Program-made: the position numbers and the translations under genes | Notes under the pieces: generated by a model | Seen by the model: the letters and a program-made list of their open reading frames with translations, nothing else | Databases searched by the model: none | Told to the model about the DNA's origin: nothing | In this document: piece by piece, positions 28,954 through 38,272 of the stretch | Position numbering within the stretch: the stretch's first letter is position 1 | Layout: every line of letters begins with the position of its first letter | DNA from: an uncultured Faecalibacterium sp. | Lineage (GTDB): Bacteria; Bacillota; Clostridia; Oscillospirales; Ruminococcaceae | Direction of reading: 5' to 3' | NCBI GenBank assembly: GCA_934540955.1 | Contig: CAKTCY010000013.1 | Span: 1 to 41,788 of the forward strand | DNA: 41,788 bases

Positions 28954-30288
28954 ATGAATGAAGCTTTTATGAAGGAGAAGCCGGTGCTGCCGCTGCTGCT
29001 CTCGATGGCGCTGCCCAACGTGGTCTCCATGCTGGTGAACAGCCTGTACAACATTGTGGACAGCCTGTTTGTGGCGCGCATCAGCGAGGACGCCATGACC
29101 GCTTTAAGTCTGGTGTTCCCCATCCAGAACTTTTCCAACGCCATTGCCATCGGCTTTGGCATCGGCATCAACGCGATGATCGCGCTGTATCTGGGCGCGG
29201 GCGACCGCGAAAAGGCCGAGACGGCCGCCACCCATGGCTTTGTGCTCAGCCTTGTGCACGGCGTGGTGATGATGGCGGTCAGCATCGCCATCATGCCCGG
29301 CTTTCTGCGCCGCTTTACGCAGGACGAGGCGCTGATCGCTGCCGGCATTACCTACTCCACCATCGTGTTCCTGTTTTTGGTCGTGAACATGGTCTCGTTG
29401 GCCTTTGAAAAGATCTTTCAGGCGGTGGGCCGCATGAAGGTGTCCATGGTCGCGCTGATCACCGGCTGCGTGTGCAATATTCTGCTGGACCCGGTGCTCA
29501 TTTTCGGCCTTGGGCCGGTGCCCGCCATGGGCATTGCGGGCGCGGCACTGGCTACCGGCATCGGTCAGGTGCTCAGCGTGGTGGTCTACCTTGTGGTCTA
29601 CCTGCGCACCGAGCTGCCGGTGCGGCTGCGCCGCAGCTGCCTGCACCCGGACGCGGTGCTGGACGGCAGACTGTATGCCATCGGCATTCCGGCGATCCTG
29701 AATCTGGCGCTGTCCTCGCTGCTGGTCACCTTCCTCAACGGGCTGCTGGCGGCCTTTTCTCAGAGCTATGTGGTGGTGCTGGGCATCTATTATAAATTGC
29801 AGACCTTTTTGTATCTGCCCGCCAACGGCTTCGTGCAGGGAATGCGCCCCCTCATTGGCTACAACTACGGTGCGCGGGAGCACGCCCGGGTGAAAAAGCT
29901 GTTCCAGCTGACCCTGCTCATGAGTGCAACCATCATGGCGGCGGGCACGGTCATCTGTCAGCTTGCCTCCGGGCAGCTGATGGGGCTGTTCACCCAGAAC
30001 CCCGAAACCATCGCCGCCGGGCAGACTGCCCTGCGCATCATCAGCATCGGCTTTGTCGTCTCGGCGGTCTCCACCACCGTCTCCGGTGCGCTGGAGGGGC
30101 TGGGCAAGGGCGCAGAATCGCTGGTCATCGCGCTGTGCCGGTATGTTGTTTTCATCATGCCGCTGGCTGCGCTGCTGTGTAGCTGGCTGGGCGCAGACGG
30201 CGTCTGGCACGCCTTCTGGCTCACCGAGGTACTGGCGGCAGTGGTCTCCGGTGCGGTCTACCGCCGGGCGGTCACACATAAAAAATAA
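28954..30288 (+). CDS. MATE-family efflux transporter
   Basis: A 444-residue exporter of the MATE (NorM/DinF) superfamily, with 12 predicted membrane helices in two homologous halves; it expels cationic compounds with Na+ or H+ entry. The half-repeat signature LPLLLSMALPNVVSMLVNSLYNIVDSLFVARI (start of helix 1-2) and the second-half equivalent AIGIPAILNLALSSLLVTFLN are visible, with LPANGFVQGMRPLIGYNYGA typical of helix 8. ATG 28954 follows GGTGA by eight bases; a GTG at 28942 is less likely. The transcript has a 200-base leader with a terminator, so expression is probably conditional on an unknown ligand. Ends in a terminator. Confidence 0.92.
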   Translation: MNEAFMKEKPVLPLLLSMALPNVVSMLVNSLYNIVDSLFVARISEDAMTALSLVFPIQNFSNAIAIGFGIGINAMIALYLGAGDREKAETAATHGFVLSLVHGVVMMAVSIAIMPGFLRRFTQDEALIAAGITYSTIVFLFLVVNMVSLAFEKIFQAVGRMKVSMVALITGCVCNILLDPVLIFGLGPVPAMGIAGAALATGIGQVLSVVVYLVVYLRTELPVRLRRSCLHPDAVLDGRLYAIGIPAILNLALSSLLVTFLNGLLAAFSQSYVVVLGIYYKLQTFLYLPANGFVQGMRPLIGYNYGAREHARVKKLFQLTLLMSATIMAAGTVICQLASGQLMGLFTQNPETIAAGQTALRIISIGFVVSAVSTTVSGALEGLGKGAESLVIALCRYVVFIMPLAALLCSWLGADGVWHAFWLTEVLAAVVSGAVYRRAVTHKK

Positions 30289-30300
30289 AAATTTCTGATA

Positions 30301-30328
30301 GGGGCGTTTCATAACGTCCCTGTTTTTT
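30301..30328 (+). terminator. Terminator after the MATE gene
   Basis: GGGGCGTT (30301-30308) and AACGTCCC (30313-30320), one G-T wobble, then TGTTTTTT. Confidence 0.8.
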
Positions 30329-30329
30329 A

Positions 30330-30358
30330 TTGACACTACGGTAAAAGTACGGTAAAAT
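30330..30358 (+). promoter_or_regulatory. Promoter of the AGCS symporter gene
   Basis: TTGACA (30330-30335), 17 bases, TAAAAT (30353-30358) in a tandem ACGGTAAAA direct repeat. Confidence 0.8.
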
Positions 30359-30419
30359 ATTTTTCGTGTTTTGACAAAAACTGTCAGTGCGCAAGATATT
30401 ACAGAGGATGTGGAAGTAT

Positions 30420-31811
30420 ATGATCGAGACCATTGCCGCCGTCAATCAGGCGGTGAACAGCTTTATCTGGGGCATCCCCGCCATGGTGTGCATCATTGGC
30501 GTGGGACTGCTGCTCAGTGTCCGCACGGGCTTTTTGCAGATCCGCAAATTCCCCTACGCCATCCGCACCACCGTGGGCCGGATGTTCCGCAAGCGGGACG
30601 CTTCGGACGGTGCCATGACCCCCTTTCAGGCGGTGTGCACCGCGCTGGCGGGCACGGTGGGCACCGGCAACATTGCCGGTGTGGCGGGCGCTATTGCCAT
30701 CGGCGGCCCGGGTGCCGTGTTCTGGATGTGGTGCTCTGCGCTGCTGGGTATGTGCACCAAGTTTGCCGAGGTGACGCTGGCTGTGCATTTCCGGGAGCGC
30801 AGCGACACCGGCGAGTGGGTGGGCGGCCCGATGTACTATATTAAAAACGGCCTTGGCCGCCGCTGGCAGTTTCTGGCCGTGCTGTACGCACTGTTTGGCG
30901 TGCTGACCGTGTTTGGTACCGGCAACGCAACGCAGGTAAACACCATCGTTGCAGCAGTGGATACCGCCCTGCTGGAATACGGGCTTGTGGGCAATGGCTT
31001 TCTGCCCACCCTCAACCTTATCGTGGGCATCCTTGTGGCGGTGCTGGTGGCGCTGGTGCTGCTGGGCGGCATCAAGCGTATTGGCAGCGTGAGCGAGAAG
31101 CTGGTGCCCTTTATGGCGCTGTTCTATATTGTACTGTCGGTGGGCGTGGTGGTGCTCAACTTCTCCCGCCTGCCCTATGTGCTGGAATCCATCGTGGCGG
31201 GCGCGTTCAACCCCGCTGCCTTTACCGGCGGCACCATCGGCAGCCTGTTCGTCAGTATGCAAAAGGGCGTTTCCCGCGGCATCTTTTCCAACGAGGCCGG
31301 TCTTGGCACCGGCTCCATCGCCCATGCCTGTGCCGACACCAAAAAGCCGGTCAAGCAGGGTATGTTCGGCATTTTTGAGGTGTTTGCCGATACCATCGTC
31401 ATCTGCACCCTGACCGCGCTGGTCATCCTGTGCAGCGGCACCCCGGTCAGCTACGGCGCAGCGGCCGGTGCCGAGCTGACCATCTCCGGCTTTACCACCA
31501 CCTACGGCGGCTGGGCTTCCATTTTTACCGCCGTGGCGCTGTGCTGCTTTGCCTTTTCCACCATCATCGGCTGGGGTCTGTACGGCTCCCGCTTTCTGGT
31601 GTTCCTGTGCAAGAGCAACAAGGTGGCACGCCCCTTCTTTGTGGTGTACGCTCTGGTAGCCATTCTGGGCGCTACCATGGACCTTGGCCTGCTGTGGAGC
31701 ATCGCCGATACCTTCAACGGTCTGATGAGCATCCCCAACCTCATTGCGCTGCTGCTGCTTTCCGGCACGGTGGTGCAGCTGACCCGCGCCTTTTTTGAAT
31801 CGGAAGGGTGA
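30420..31811 (+). CDS. AGCS-family sodium:alanine/glycine symporter
   Basis: A 463-residue Na+-coupled importer of alanine or glycine (AGCS family, about 11 helices). Family signature GTVGTGNIAGVAGAIAIGGPGAVFWMW near the second helix and GIFSNEAGLGTGSIAHA near residue 300 are intact. The ATG at 30420 (MIETIAAVNQAVNSFIWG) gives the usual AGCS start; GGAAG and AGAGG lie before it. Starts at 30387 and 30408 are alternatives. It has a strong own promoter and no terminator is obvious after it before the M29 peptidase promoter. Confidence 0.92.
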   Translation: MIETIAAVNQAVNSFIWGIPAMVCIIGVGLLLSVRTGFLQIRKFPYAIRTTVGRMFRKRDASDGAMTPFQAVCTALAGTVGTGNIAGVAGAIAIGGPGAVFWMWCSALLGMCTKFAEVTLAVHFRERSDTGEWVGGPMYYIKNGLGRRWQFLAVLYALFGVLTVFGTGNATQVNTIVAAVDTALLEYGLVGNGFLPTLNLIVGILVAVLVALVLLGGIKRIGSVSEKLVPFMALFYIVLSVGVVVLNFSRLPYVLESIVAGAFNPAAFTGGTIGSLFVSMQKGVSRGIFSNEAGLGTGSIAHACADTKKPVKQGMFGIFEVFADTIVICTLTALVILCSGTPVSYGAAAGAELTISGFTTTYGGWASIFTAVALCCFAFSTIIGWGLYGSRFLVFLCKSNKVARPFFVVYALVAILGATMDLGLLWSIADTFNGLMSIPNLIALLLLSGTVVQLTRAFFESEG

Positions 31812-31830
31812 GCGGCATTCCCGCCCATAG

Positions 31831-31859
31831 TGGACAGAAACGCCGGAACGCGGTATACT
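31831..31859 (+). promoter_or_regulatory. Promoter of the M29 aminopeptidase gene
   Basis: TGGACA (31831-31836), 17 bases, TATACT (31854-31859). Confidence 0.75.
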
Positions 31860-31902
31860 GAGAGAAAAACAACGGTGGCTTTGCACCACAGGAGGTTCTG
31901 AC

Positions 31903-33144
31903 GTGGAAAACTTTAACGAACTGCTGCAGAAGTATGCAGATTTTATCGTCCGGGTGGGTGTGAACCCGCAGCCGGGGCAGACCCTTATCATCAACTGCCC
32001 GCTGGAGGGTGCGCCGCTGGCACGGCTGTGCGTGCGCAGCGCCTACGAGGCCGGTGCGCGGGATGTGCAGGTGAACTGGCAGGATGACGCCGTTACCCGT
32101 ATCCGCATGGAGCTGGGCAGCGAGGAGGCACTGACCGACCACAAGGGCTGGCAGCTGCGCCGCTATCTGGACTATGCCGAGAGCGAGGGCGGGGTGTGCG
32201 TGCTGCACCTCATCGCGGACGACCCGGAGCTGTTTGCCGGGCTGGACGGTGCCAAGATCAGCCGGGTGAACAGCGCGAACCGCAGCTTTATGCAGCCGTG
32301 GCGGGAGTACACCATGAATGACCGGGTGCAGTGGTCCATCGCCGCTCTGCCCGCCGCACCGTGGGCAAAGAAGATGTTCCCGGAGCTGGACACTGCCGCC
32401 GCCATTGAGGCACAGTGGAAGCTGATCTTTGACACCTGCCGTGTGACCGGCGGCGACCCGGTAGGGGAGTGGCAGAAGCATCTGGACCGCCTGAACGAGC
32501 TGGGCGCAAAGATGAACGCCCTTGATCTGGAAAGCGTGCATTTTGAAAGTGCCAACGGCACCGACCTGACCGTGGGTCTGGCCGAGCAGGCCGTGTGGGA
32601 GAGCGCCGGCAGCAAAAACGAGAAGGGCGTGCCCTTCCTGCCCAACATCCCCACCGAGGAGGTGTTCACCGCACCCCATAAGGATAAGGTGGACGGCATC
32701 GTTTACGGCACAAAGCCCTACGTCTTTAACGGACAGCTGATCAAGAACTTCCATGTTACCTTCAAGGACGGCAAGGTGGTGGAGCACGGCGCTGACGAGG
32801 GCGCAGACCTGCTGGGTCAGCTGCTGGACACCGACGAGGGCGCACGCCACATCGGCGAGGTGGCACTGGTGCCCGCCTCCAGCCCCATCAACCGCAGCGG
32901 CAAGCTGTTCTACAACACCCTGTTTGACGAGAACGCCGCCTGCCACATCGCCTTTGGCGACAGCTACCCCGGCACCACCGTGGGCGGCACCGGCCTTTCC
33001 AAGGAAGAGCTGGCAGCCCGCGGCATGAACCACTCCTCCCTGCACGAGGACGTGATGATCGGTGCAGAGGACAGCCGCATCACCGGCAAATGCCGCGATG
33101 GCCGCACCGTGCCGCTGTTCGAGAACGGCGTCTGGGTGCTGTAA
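31903..33144 (+). CDS. M29 family aminopeptidase
   Basis: A 413-residue cytoplasmic metallo-aminopeptidase of the M29 (AmpS/PepS, thermophilic aminopeptidase) family. Metal ligand regions seen are the family blocks GNLTVGL-like (ESANGTDLTVGL), NIPTEEVFTAPHKD (the conserved Pro-Thr-Glu-Glu with Glu ligand), the IGEVALVPASSPI segment, LDENAACHIAFG (His ligand) and the C-terminal HEDVMIGAEDSRI with the His-x-Asp pair. The GTG start is supported by AGGAGG 8 bases upstream. Length is normal. It would release free amino acids from peptides, matching the M18 peptidase in the same window. Confidence 0.92.
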   Translation: MENFNELLQKYADFIVRVGVNPQPGQTLIINCPLEGAPLARLCVRSAYEAGARDVQVNWQDDAVTRIRMELGSEEALTDHKGWQLRRYLDYAESEGGVCVLHLIADDPELFAGLDGAKISRVNSANRSFMQPWREYTMNDRVQWSIAALPAAPWAKKMFPELDTAAAIEAQWKLIFDTCRVTGGDPVGEWQKHLDRLNELGAKMNALDLESVHFESANGTDLTVGLAEQAVWESAGSKNEKGVPFLPNIPTEEVFTAPHKDKVDGIVYGTKPYVFNGQLIKNFHVTFKDGKVVEHGADEGADLLGQLLDTDEGARHIGEVALVPASSPINRSGKLFYNTLFDENAACHIAFGDSYPGTTVGGTGLSKEELAARGMNHSSLHEDVMIGAEDSRITGKCRDGRTVPLFENGVWVL

Positions 33145-33188
33145 AAAGCCCCAAAGGGCGCACAACTGCAAAAAAATTGCGAAAATGC

Positions 33189-33217
33189 TTGCATAAATCG
33201 CAAGAGTATGCTATATT
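33189..33217 (+). promoter_or_regulatory. Promoter of the rimP-nusA-infB operon
   Basis: TTGCAT (33189-33194), 17 bases, TGC-TATATT (TATATT 33212-33217). The start point would be near 33224. Confidence 0.7.
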
Positions 33218-33242
33218 CTAGTAGTACGATATAGTTTAACCT

Positions 33243-33280
33243 GAAACGTGGGCCGCAAGGTCCGCGTTTCTTGTTTGTTT
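33243..33280 (+). promoter_or_regulatory. Attenuator-like hairpin in the rimP leader
   Basis: GAAACGTGGGCC (33243-33254) and GGTCCGCGTTTC (33259-33270) pair at all 12 positions (two wobbles) around GCAA, followed by TTGTTTGTTT and the ribosome site. It could terminate part of the transcripts before rimP. Confidence 0.55.
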
Positions 33281-33291
33281 GGAGGTTTTTT

Positions 33292-33777
33292 ATGGCGAAG
33301 CAGTCTGGCGGCAACACCGCGCAGAGAGTGGAAGCGCTTGTCCGTCCCACGGTGGAAGGCATGGGTCTGCGCCTGTGGGATGTGGTTTTTGAGAAGGAAG
33401 GGCCGGACTGGTATCTTCGCATCCTCATCGACCGGGACGGCACTATGGATACCGACACCTGTGCAGAGGTGTCCCACGCACTGGACCCCATTCTGGATGA
33501 GGCAGACCCCATCGACCAGAGCTATTATCTGGAGGTGGGCAGCCCCGGCCTTGGCCGCAAGTTGACCCGCCCGGAGCACTACGAGGCGCTCAAGGGCCAG
33601 AAGGTGCGGGCAAAGCTCATCCGCCCCAACGCCGACGGCGTGCGGGAGCTTTCCGGCATCCTGACCGGCCGCGAGGGCAGCACCGTGACGCTGGAGACCG
33701 AGAACGGCTCCGTGACCTTTGAGGTGAATGCAGCCTCCGGCGTGCAGCTGTGCGACGACGAGGATCTGTTCAACTGA
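33292..33777 (+). CDS. rimP: Ribosome maturation factor RimP
   Basis: A 161-residue cytoplasmic factor for 30S subunit maturation. The N-terminal alpha/beta domain has AQRVEALVRPTVEGMGLRLWDVVF and the family mark YLEVGSPGLGRKLTRPEHYE at the domain joint; a C-terminal SH3-like part (VRAKLIRPNADG to TFEVNAASGVQL) follows. GGAGG precedes ATG 33292; the 21 bases upstream in frame belong to the leader. It is the first gene of the operon, 56 bases before nusA. Confidence 0.95.
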   Translation: MAKQSGGNTAQRVEALVRPTVEGMGLRLWDVVFEKEGPDWYLRILIDRDGTMDTDTCAEVSHALDPILDEADPIDQSYYLEVGSPGLGRKLTRPEHYEALKGQKVRAKLIRPNADGVRELSGILTGREGSTVTLETENGSVTFEVNAASGVQLCDDEDLFN

Positions 33778-33833
33778 AATAAACCGTCTCTGATGGAGAA
33801 AAGAGAACAAAATATATAGGAGGAACCCGAAAA

Positions 33834-34940
33834 ATGACAGCAGCGAATAAGGACTTTTTTGAAGCGCTCTCCATGCTGGAGCATGAGCGCGGCATCACCG
33901 CAGAGTACCTGATCGAAAAGATCAAGGCGGCTATCATTATTGCCGTCAAGAAGAACTACGAGGTCGAGGAGGATCACATCCGTGTGGACATCGACCCCGA
34001 CACCGGCCGCTTTGACGTGGCGCTGATCCAGGACATCGTGGCAGACGAGGACTGGTACGACGAGCACGCCGAGATCGGTGTGACCGAGGCACGCAAGATC
34101 CGCAGCAGCTATGAGGTGGGCGACCGCATCATCACCCCGCTCAAGACCCGCGATTTTGGCCGCATTGCCGCCCAGACCGCAAAGCACGTCATCCGTCAGG
34201 GCATCCGCGAGGCCGAGCGCAACCAGCAGCTCAGCGAGATCCAGTCCCGCGCACATGATATCGTGCAGGCCACCGTTACCCGCGTGGATACCGAGAAGGG
34301 CATCGTAGCGCTGGATCTGGGCAAGGGCGGCGAGGCTGTTCTGCCCCGCAACGAGCAGGTGCCCGGCGAGGTGTACACCGAGGGCGAGACCCTGCAGGTC
34401 TACATCGTGGACGTGGTCAGCACCGAGCGCGGCCCCCGCGTGATGATCAGCCGCACCCACCCCGGCCTTGTCAAGCGCCTGTTTGAGCTGGAGGTGCCCG
34501 AGATCTTTGACGGCACCGTGGAGGTAAAGGCCATCAGCCGCGAGGCCGGTGCCCGCACCAAGATGGCTGTCTGGTCCAAGGACCCCAACGTCAACCCTGT
34601 TTCCGCCTGCATCGGCGAGCACGGCGCCCGCGTGGCTGCTGTTGTGGAAAAGCTGGGCGGCGAGAAGATCGACATCGTCAAGTGGAGCGAGGATATCTCT
34701 GAGTTCATCTCCGCAGCCCTGAGCCCTGCCAAGGTGGTCAAGGTGGAGCTGCTGCCCGGCGAGACCCGCTCCTGCCGCGTCACCGTGCCCGACCAGCAGC
34801 TGAGCCTGGCCATCGGCAACAAGGGTCAGAACGCCCGCCTGTGCGCCCGCCTGACCGGCTACAACATTGATATCCGTCCCGAGAGCGGCTACTACGGCGA
34901 GGACGAGGAGCCCAAGAAGGACGCAGCAGACGCTGAATAA
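33834..34940 (+). CDS. nusA: Transcription elongation/termination factor NusA
   Basis: A 368-residue factor binding RNA polymerase and nascent RNA. The N-terminal polymerase-binding domain occupies about 1-125 (NKDFFEALSMLEHERGITAEYL), an S1 domain follows (VQATVTRVDTEKGIVALDLG) and two KH domains (ACIGEHGARVAAVVEKLGGEKIDIVKW; AIGNKGQNARLCARLTGY) end near 350. The acidic C-terminal tail (EDEEPKKDAADAE) is short; the extra C-terminal repeats of proteobacteria are absent, as in other Firmicutes. AGGAGG precedes the ATG. Confidence 0.97.
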   Translation: MTAANKDFFEALSMLEHERGITAEYLIEKIKAAIIIAVKKNYEVEEDHIRVDIDPDTGRFDVALIQDIVADEDWYDEHAEIGVTEARKIRSSYEVGDRIITPLKTRDFGRIAAQTAKHVIRQGIREAERNQQLSEIQSRAHDIVQATVTRVDTEKGIVALDLGKGGEAVLPRNEQVPGEVYTEGETLQVYIVDVVSTERGPRVMISRTHPGLVKRLFELEVPEIFDGTVEVKAISREAGARTKMAVWSKDPNVNPVSACIGEHGARVAAVVEKLGGEKIDIVKWSEDISEFISAALSPAKVVKVELLPGETRSCRVTVPDQQLSLAIGNKGQNARLCARLTGYNIDIRPESGYYGEDEEPKKDAADAE

Positions 34941-34973
34941 GCCCGGCACCATCTGCCGAAGGAGGGAAACCGG

Positions 34974-35273
34974 ATGGCACAAAAAAAGATCCCTGCCCGC
35001 CAGTGCATCGGCTGCATGACCAGCCGCCCCAAAAAGGAACTGGTGCGCGTGGTGCGCGCACCCAGCGGGGAGATCAGCATTGATCTGGTAGGCAAAAAGC
35101 CGGGGCGCGGCGCATATCTCTGCCCGAACCCGGACTGCCTGACCAAGGCAAAGAAGAAAAAGGCGCTGGAGCGCTGCTTTGAGCAGCCGGTCCCCGCCGA
35201 GGTATACGACGCGCTGGCTGTACAGCTGGCCGCAGCCGCAAAGGAGGCAGCAGCCGATGGCAAAAAAGAATAA
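34974..35273 (+). CDS. rnpM: RNase P modulator RnpM (YlxR family)
   Basis: A 99-residue basic protein of the YlxR family. It has RQCIGCMTSRPKKELVRVVR and GRGAYLCPNPDCLTKAKKKKAL, whose four Cys (two CxxC-like pairs) and basic residues are the family mark. The B. subtilis protein binds the RNA component of RNase P and slows its activity. GGAGG precedes the ATG, 33 bases after nusA. Its end overlaps the following gene start by 17 bases. Confidence 0.9.
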   Translation: MAQKKIPARQCIGCMTSRPKKELVRVVRAPSGEISIDLVGKKPGRGAYLCPNPDCLTKAKKKKALERCFEQPVPAEVYDALAVQLAAAAKEAAADGKKE

Positions 35274-35634
35274 CGCCCCCGCAAAACCCAAGCTGCCCCC
35301 GGAGGAAGCGCTGTATCAGGCCGTGAGCCTGTGCCGCAAGGCCGGTGCGCTGACCATGGGCTTTGACGCCGTGGAGGAAGCCTGCGTAAAAAGCAAGGCA
35401 TGGCTGGTGATGACCGCATCGGACATCAGCCCCAAGACCCTGCAGCGCCTGAACTACGCCGTGGGCGACTTGGTGGACGTGTTCACCATGCCGCTGACGC
35501 AGGATAAGCTGGCCGATATCAGCCACAAGCCCGTGGCTGTTTACGCGGTGACCGACCGCAACCTCGCAAAGCTCTGCTTCGACCGCCTGTCGGACTGCGG
35601 AGCAATCAAAAATGAGGAGGATATGAGCGAATGA
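35257..35634 (+). CDS. L7Ae-family ribosomal-like protein (YlxQ)
   Basis: A 125-residue protein of the L7Ae/L30e/S12e/Gadd45 family, YlxQ type, probably an RNA kink-turn binder. Features are the basic N-terminus, [40 protein letters not shown] and the [22 protein letters not shown] segment. AAAGGAGG lies nine bases before ATG 35257, inside rnpM, and its stop overlaps the infB start by four bases (ATGA), so translation is coupled on both sides. Function in the operon is not known in detail. Confidence 0.9.
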   Translation: MAKKNNAPAKPKLPPEEALYQAVSLCRKAGALTMGFDAVEEACVKSKAWLVMTASDISPKTLQRLNYAVGDLVDVFTMPLTQDKLADISHKPVAVYAVTDRNLAKLCFDRLSDCGAIKNEEDMSE

Positions 35635-38102
35635 TCGTAAAATATAAAGTGAGTGACTTTGCAAAGGATCTGAACCTTTCTGCAAAGAAGGTGCTGGACG
35701 AGCTGGCCGCTATGGGCAGCACCGGCAAGAAGAACAGCTCCAATCTGGAGGAGAACGAGCTGAACTACCTGCTGGAAAAGTTCAGCAAGGATAACAGCGT
35801 GGCAAATCTGGACGAGTTTCTGAACAGCGCCAAGGCTCCCAAGGAGGAGCCCAAGGCGGAGAAGAAGGCTGAGCAGAAGGCTGAAAAGAAGCCCGAGGCT
35901 CCCAAGGCTGACAAAAAGCCCCAGCAGCCCGCCGCAAAGGTCGAGCAGCCCAAGGCAAACAGCAATAATAACAACAACGGCAAGCACGGCGACAAGAAGC
36001 CCGAGCAGCACAAGAAGCGCGAGGAAAAGACCGTTTCCTTCAGCGAGCTGGCACGCGAGACCGGCGCAAAGGCCACCGCTGCCCCCGCACAGGCAGTCTC
36101 TGTCCGCCGCGAGGACAATCAGGTCACCGTGGATACCCGCACTGTGGATATGAACGTGGACCGCTTCGACGCCCGTTACGATGATCTGGCCTCTACCAAG
36201 AACACCGAGAACCGCCGCAAGCCCACCCCGCAGGGCAACAAGCAGAAGTTCACCCAGCGCGGCCAGCGCCAGCGCCAGCAGTTCCAGAAGGGCAAGCGCG
36301 AGACCGAGTTCGAGCGTCTGCAGCGCATCCAGCTGGAGAAGGCCCGCAACGCCCAGCTGAAGGTGCTGATCCCCGATGAGATCACCGTGGGCGAGCTGGC
36401 TGCCCGCCTGAAGCAGCAGGCCGGTAAGGTCATTGCCAAGTTCATGCAGATGGGCGAGATGCACGCCATCAACGACGTGATCGATTTCGACACCGCAGCT
36501 CTGCTGGCAGAGGAGTTCCACGCAAAGGTCGAGCACGAGGTGCACGTCACCATCGAGGAGCGCCTGTTCACGCAGGAGGAGGATGCACAGGAGGATCTGG
36601 TGGAGCGTCCCCCGGTCGTCTGTGTCATGGGTCACGTTGACCACGGCAAGACCAGTATTCTGGATGCCATCCGTAAGACCAACGTCACCGCAGGCGAGGC
36701 CGGCGGCATCACGCAGGCCATCGGTGCCTATCAGGTGCGCATCAACGACAGCAAGATCACCTTCCTCGACACTCCGGGCCACGAGGCCTTCACCTCCATG
36801 CGTGCCCGCGGTGCCAACATGACCGATATCGCCATTCTGGTCGTTGCTGCCGATGACGGCATCATGCCCCAGACCATCGAGTCCATCAACCACGCCAAGG
36901 CTGCCGAGGTCAAGGTGATCGTGGCCATCAACAAGATGGATAAACCCACCGCCAACCCCGAGCGCGTGAAGGAGAGCCTGACCAAGTACGGCCTGATCCC
37001 CGAGGACTGGGGCGGAGATGTGGCCTGCATCCCCGTGTCTGCACTGACCGGTATGGGCATCAACGACCTGCTGGAGCGCGTTGCGCTGGAAGCCGAGGTC
37101 ATGGAGCTGAAGGCCAACCCCAACCGCCGCGCCAAGGGTGCTGTTGTCGAGGCCCGTCTGGACAAGGGTCAGGGCCCCATCGCCACCATTCTGGTGCAGA
37201 ACGGCACCCTGCACGCCGGTGATGTGATCATTGCCGGTACCGCCGTGGGCCGTGTGCGTACCATGCGCAACGACAAGGGTCAGCTGCTCACCGATGCCGG
37301 CCCCTCCACCCCTGTGGAAATCACCGGCCTGACCGCCGTGCCCGAGGCCGGCGACCTGTTCGAGGCTGTTGAGGACGAGCGTCTGGCCCGTGAGCTGGCC
37401 GAGCAGCGCATCGCCGCCGCCAAGGAGAAGCAGTTCTCCTCCTTCCAGAAGGTCACGCTGGATAACCTGTTCAGCCAGATGGCACAGAACGACATGAAGG
37501 AACTGGCCATCGTGGTCAAGGCCGACGTGCAGGGCTCTGCCGAGGCTGTGAAGCAGAGCTTGGAGAAGATCTCCAACGACGAGGTGCGCGTGCGCGTCAT
37601 CCACGCCGGTGTCGGCGCCATCAGCAAGTCCGACGTCGATCTGGCCGATGCCTCCAACGCCATCATCATCGGCTTCAACGTCCGCCCGGACAACGTGGCT
37701 AAGGAAGAAGCCGCTGCCACCAAGGTGGAAATGCGGATGTACCGCGTCATTTATGATGCCATCAACGATGTCACTGACGCTATGAAGGGTATGCTGGCAC
37801 CCAAGTTCCGCGAGGTCTCTCTGGGCGAGCTGCAGGTGCGTCAGGTGTACAAGATCTCCAATGTGGGCACCGTTGCAGGCTGCCGCGTGACCAGCGGCAA
37901 GATCACCCGCGACAGCAAGGTGCGCGTGGTGCGTGACGGCATCGTCATTGCCGAGGACGAGATCGCATCCCTGAAGCGCTTCAAGGACGACGCCAAGGAA
38001 GTGGCCGAGGGCTACGAGTGCGGCGTGACGCTGGAGAAGTTTGCGGACGTCAAGGAGGGCGACGTGTACGAGGCCTTCAAGATGGAAGAGTACCGCGACT
38101 AA
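35631..38102 (+). CDS. infB: Translation initiation factor IF-2
   Basis: An 823-residue GTPase that places fMet-tRNA on the 30S subunit. The N-terminal part holds an IF2N domain ([23 protein letters not shown]), then a Lys/Glu/Ala-rich low-complexity stretch (about 65-135) and a second IF2N-like domain ([21 protein letters not shown]). The G domain starts near 334: GHVDHGKTS (G1), DTPGHEAF (G3), NKMDKP (G4), SALTG (G5). Domains II to IV follow to the end, with the fMet-tRNA-binding C2 domain last. GAGGAGG lies 10 bases before the ATG. The 3' end is followed by an intergenic repeat. Confidence 0.98.
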   Translation: MIVKYKVSDFAKDLNLSAKKVLDELAAMGSTGKKNSSNLEENELNYLLEKFSKDNSVANLDEFLNSAKAPKEEPKAEKKAEQKAEKKPEAPKADKKPQQPAAKVEQPKANSNNNNNGKHGDKKPEQHKKREEKTVSFSELARETGAKATAAPAQAVSVRREDNQVTVDTRTVDMNVDRFDARYDDLASTKNTENRRKPTPQGNKQKFTQRGQRQRQQFQKGKRETEFERLQRIQLEKARNAQLKVLIPDEITVGELAARLKQQAGKVIAKFMQMGEMHAINDVIDFDTAALLAEEFHAKVEHEVHVTIEERLFTQEEDAQEDLVERPPVVCVMGHVDHGKTSILDAIRKTNVTAGEAGGITQAIGAYQVRINDSKITFLDTPGHEAFTSMRARGANMTDIAILVVAADDGIMPQTIESINHAKAAEVKVIVAINKMDKPTANPERVKESLTKYGLIPEDWGGDVACIPVSALTGMGINDLLERVALEAEVMELKANPNRRAKGAVVEARLDKGQGPIATILVQNGTLHAGDVIIAGTAVGRVRTMRNDKGQLLTDAGPSTPVEITGLTAVPEAGDLFEAVEDERLARELAEQRIAAAKEKQFSSFQKVTLDNLFSQMAQNDMKELAIVVKADVQGSAEAVKQSLEKISNDEVRVRVIHAGVGAISKSDVDLADASNAIIIGFNVRPDNVAKEEAAATKVEMRMYRVIYDAINDVTDAMKGMLAPKFREVSLGELQVRQVYKISNVGTVAGCRVTSGKITRDSKVRVVRDGIVIAEDEIASLKRFKDDAKEVAEGYECGVTLEKFADVKEGDVYEAFKMEEYRD

Positions 38103-38112
38103 GATTTGAAAT

Positions 38113-38250
38113 AACCCTCTCCGTCATTGCTGACGCAATGCCGCCTCTCCCGAGGCAGGAGGCTTGCAGAGAAACGGAAAAGCATCCCGTATCCACGCAA
38201 AAAGCTCGCCCATCGGGAGAGCTGCCGCGCGAAGCGAGGCTGAGAGGGTT
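38113..38250. repeat. MITE-like palindromic repeat between infB and rbfA
   Basis: A 138-base element with terminal inverted repeats AACCCTCTC (38113-38121) and GAGAGGGTT (38242-38250), plus an inner pair CTCTCCCGA / TCGGGAGAG (about 38155-38163 and 38214-38222). The whole could fold into a long hairpin in the operon mRNA. Repeats with AACCCTCTC...GAGAGGGTT ends are common in Faecalibacterium-group genomes to my knowledge. It carries no coding frame. Confidence 0.7.
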
Positions 38251-38272
38251 TTCTTTTTAAAGGAGAAACGGA

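Noticed and set aside
33579..37604. Long minus-strand frames opposite nusA and infB
   Set aside because: Antisense shadows of highly conserved operon genes, Leu/Gly/His-rich and without start signals.
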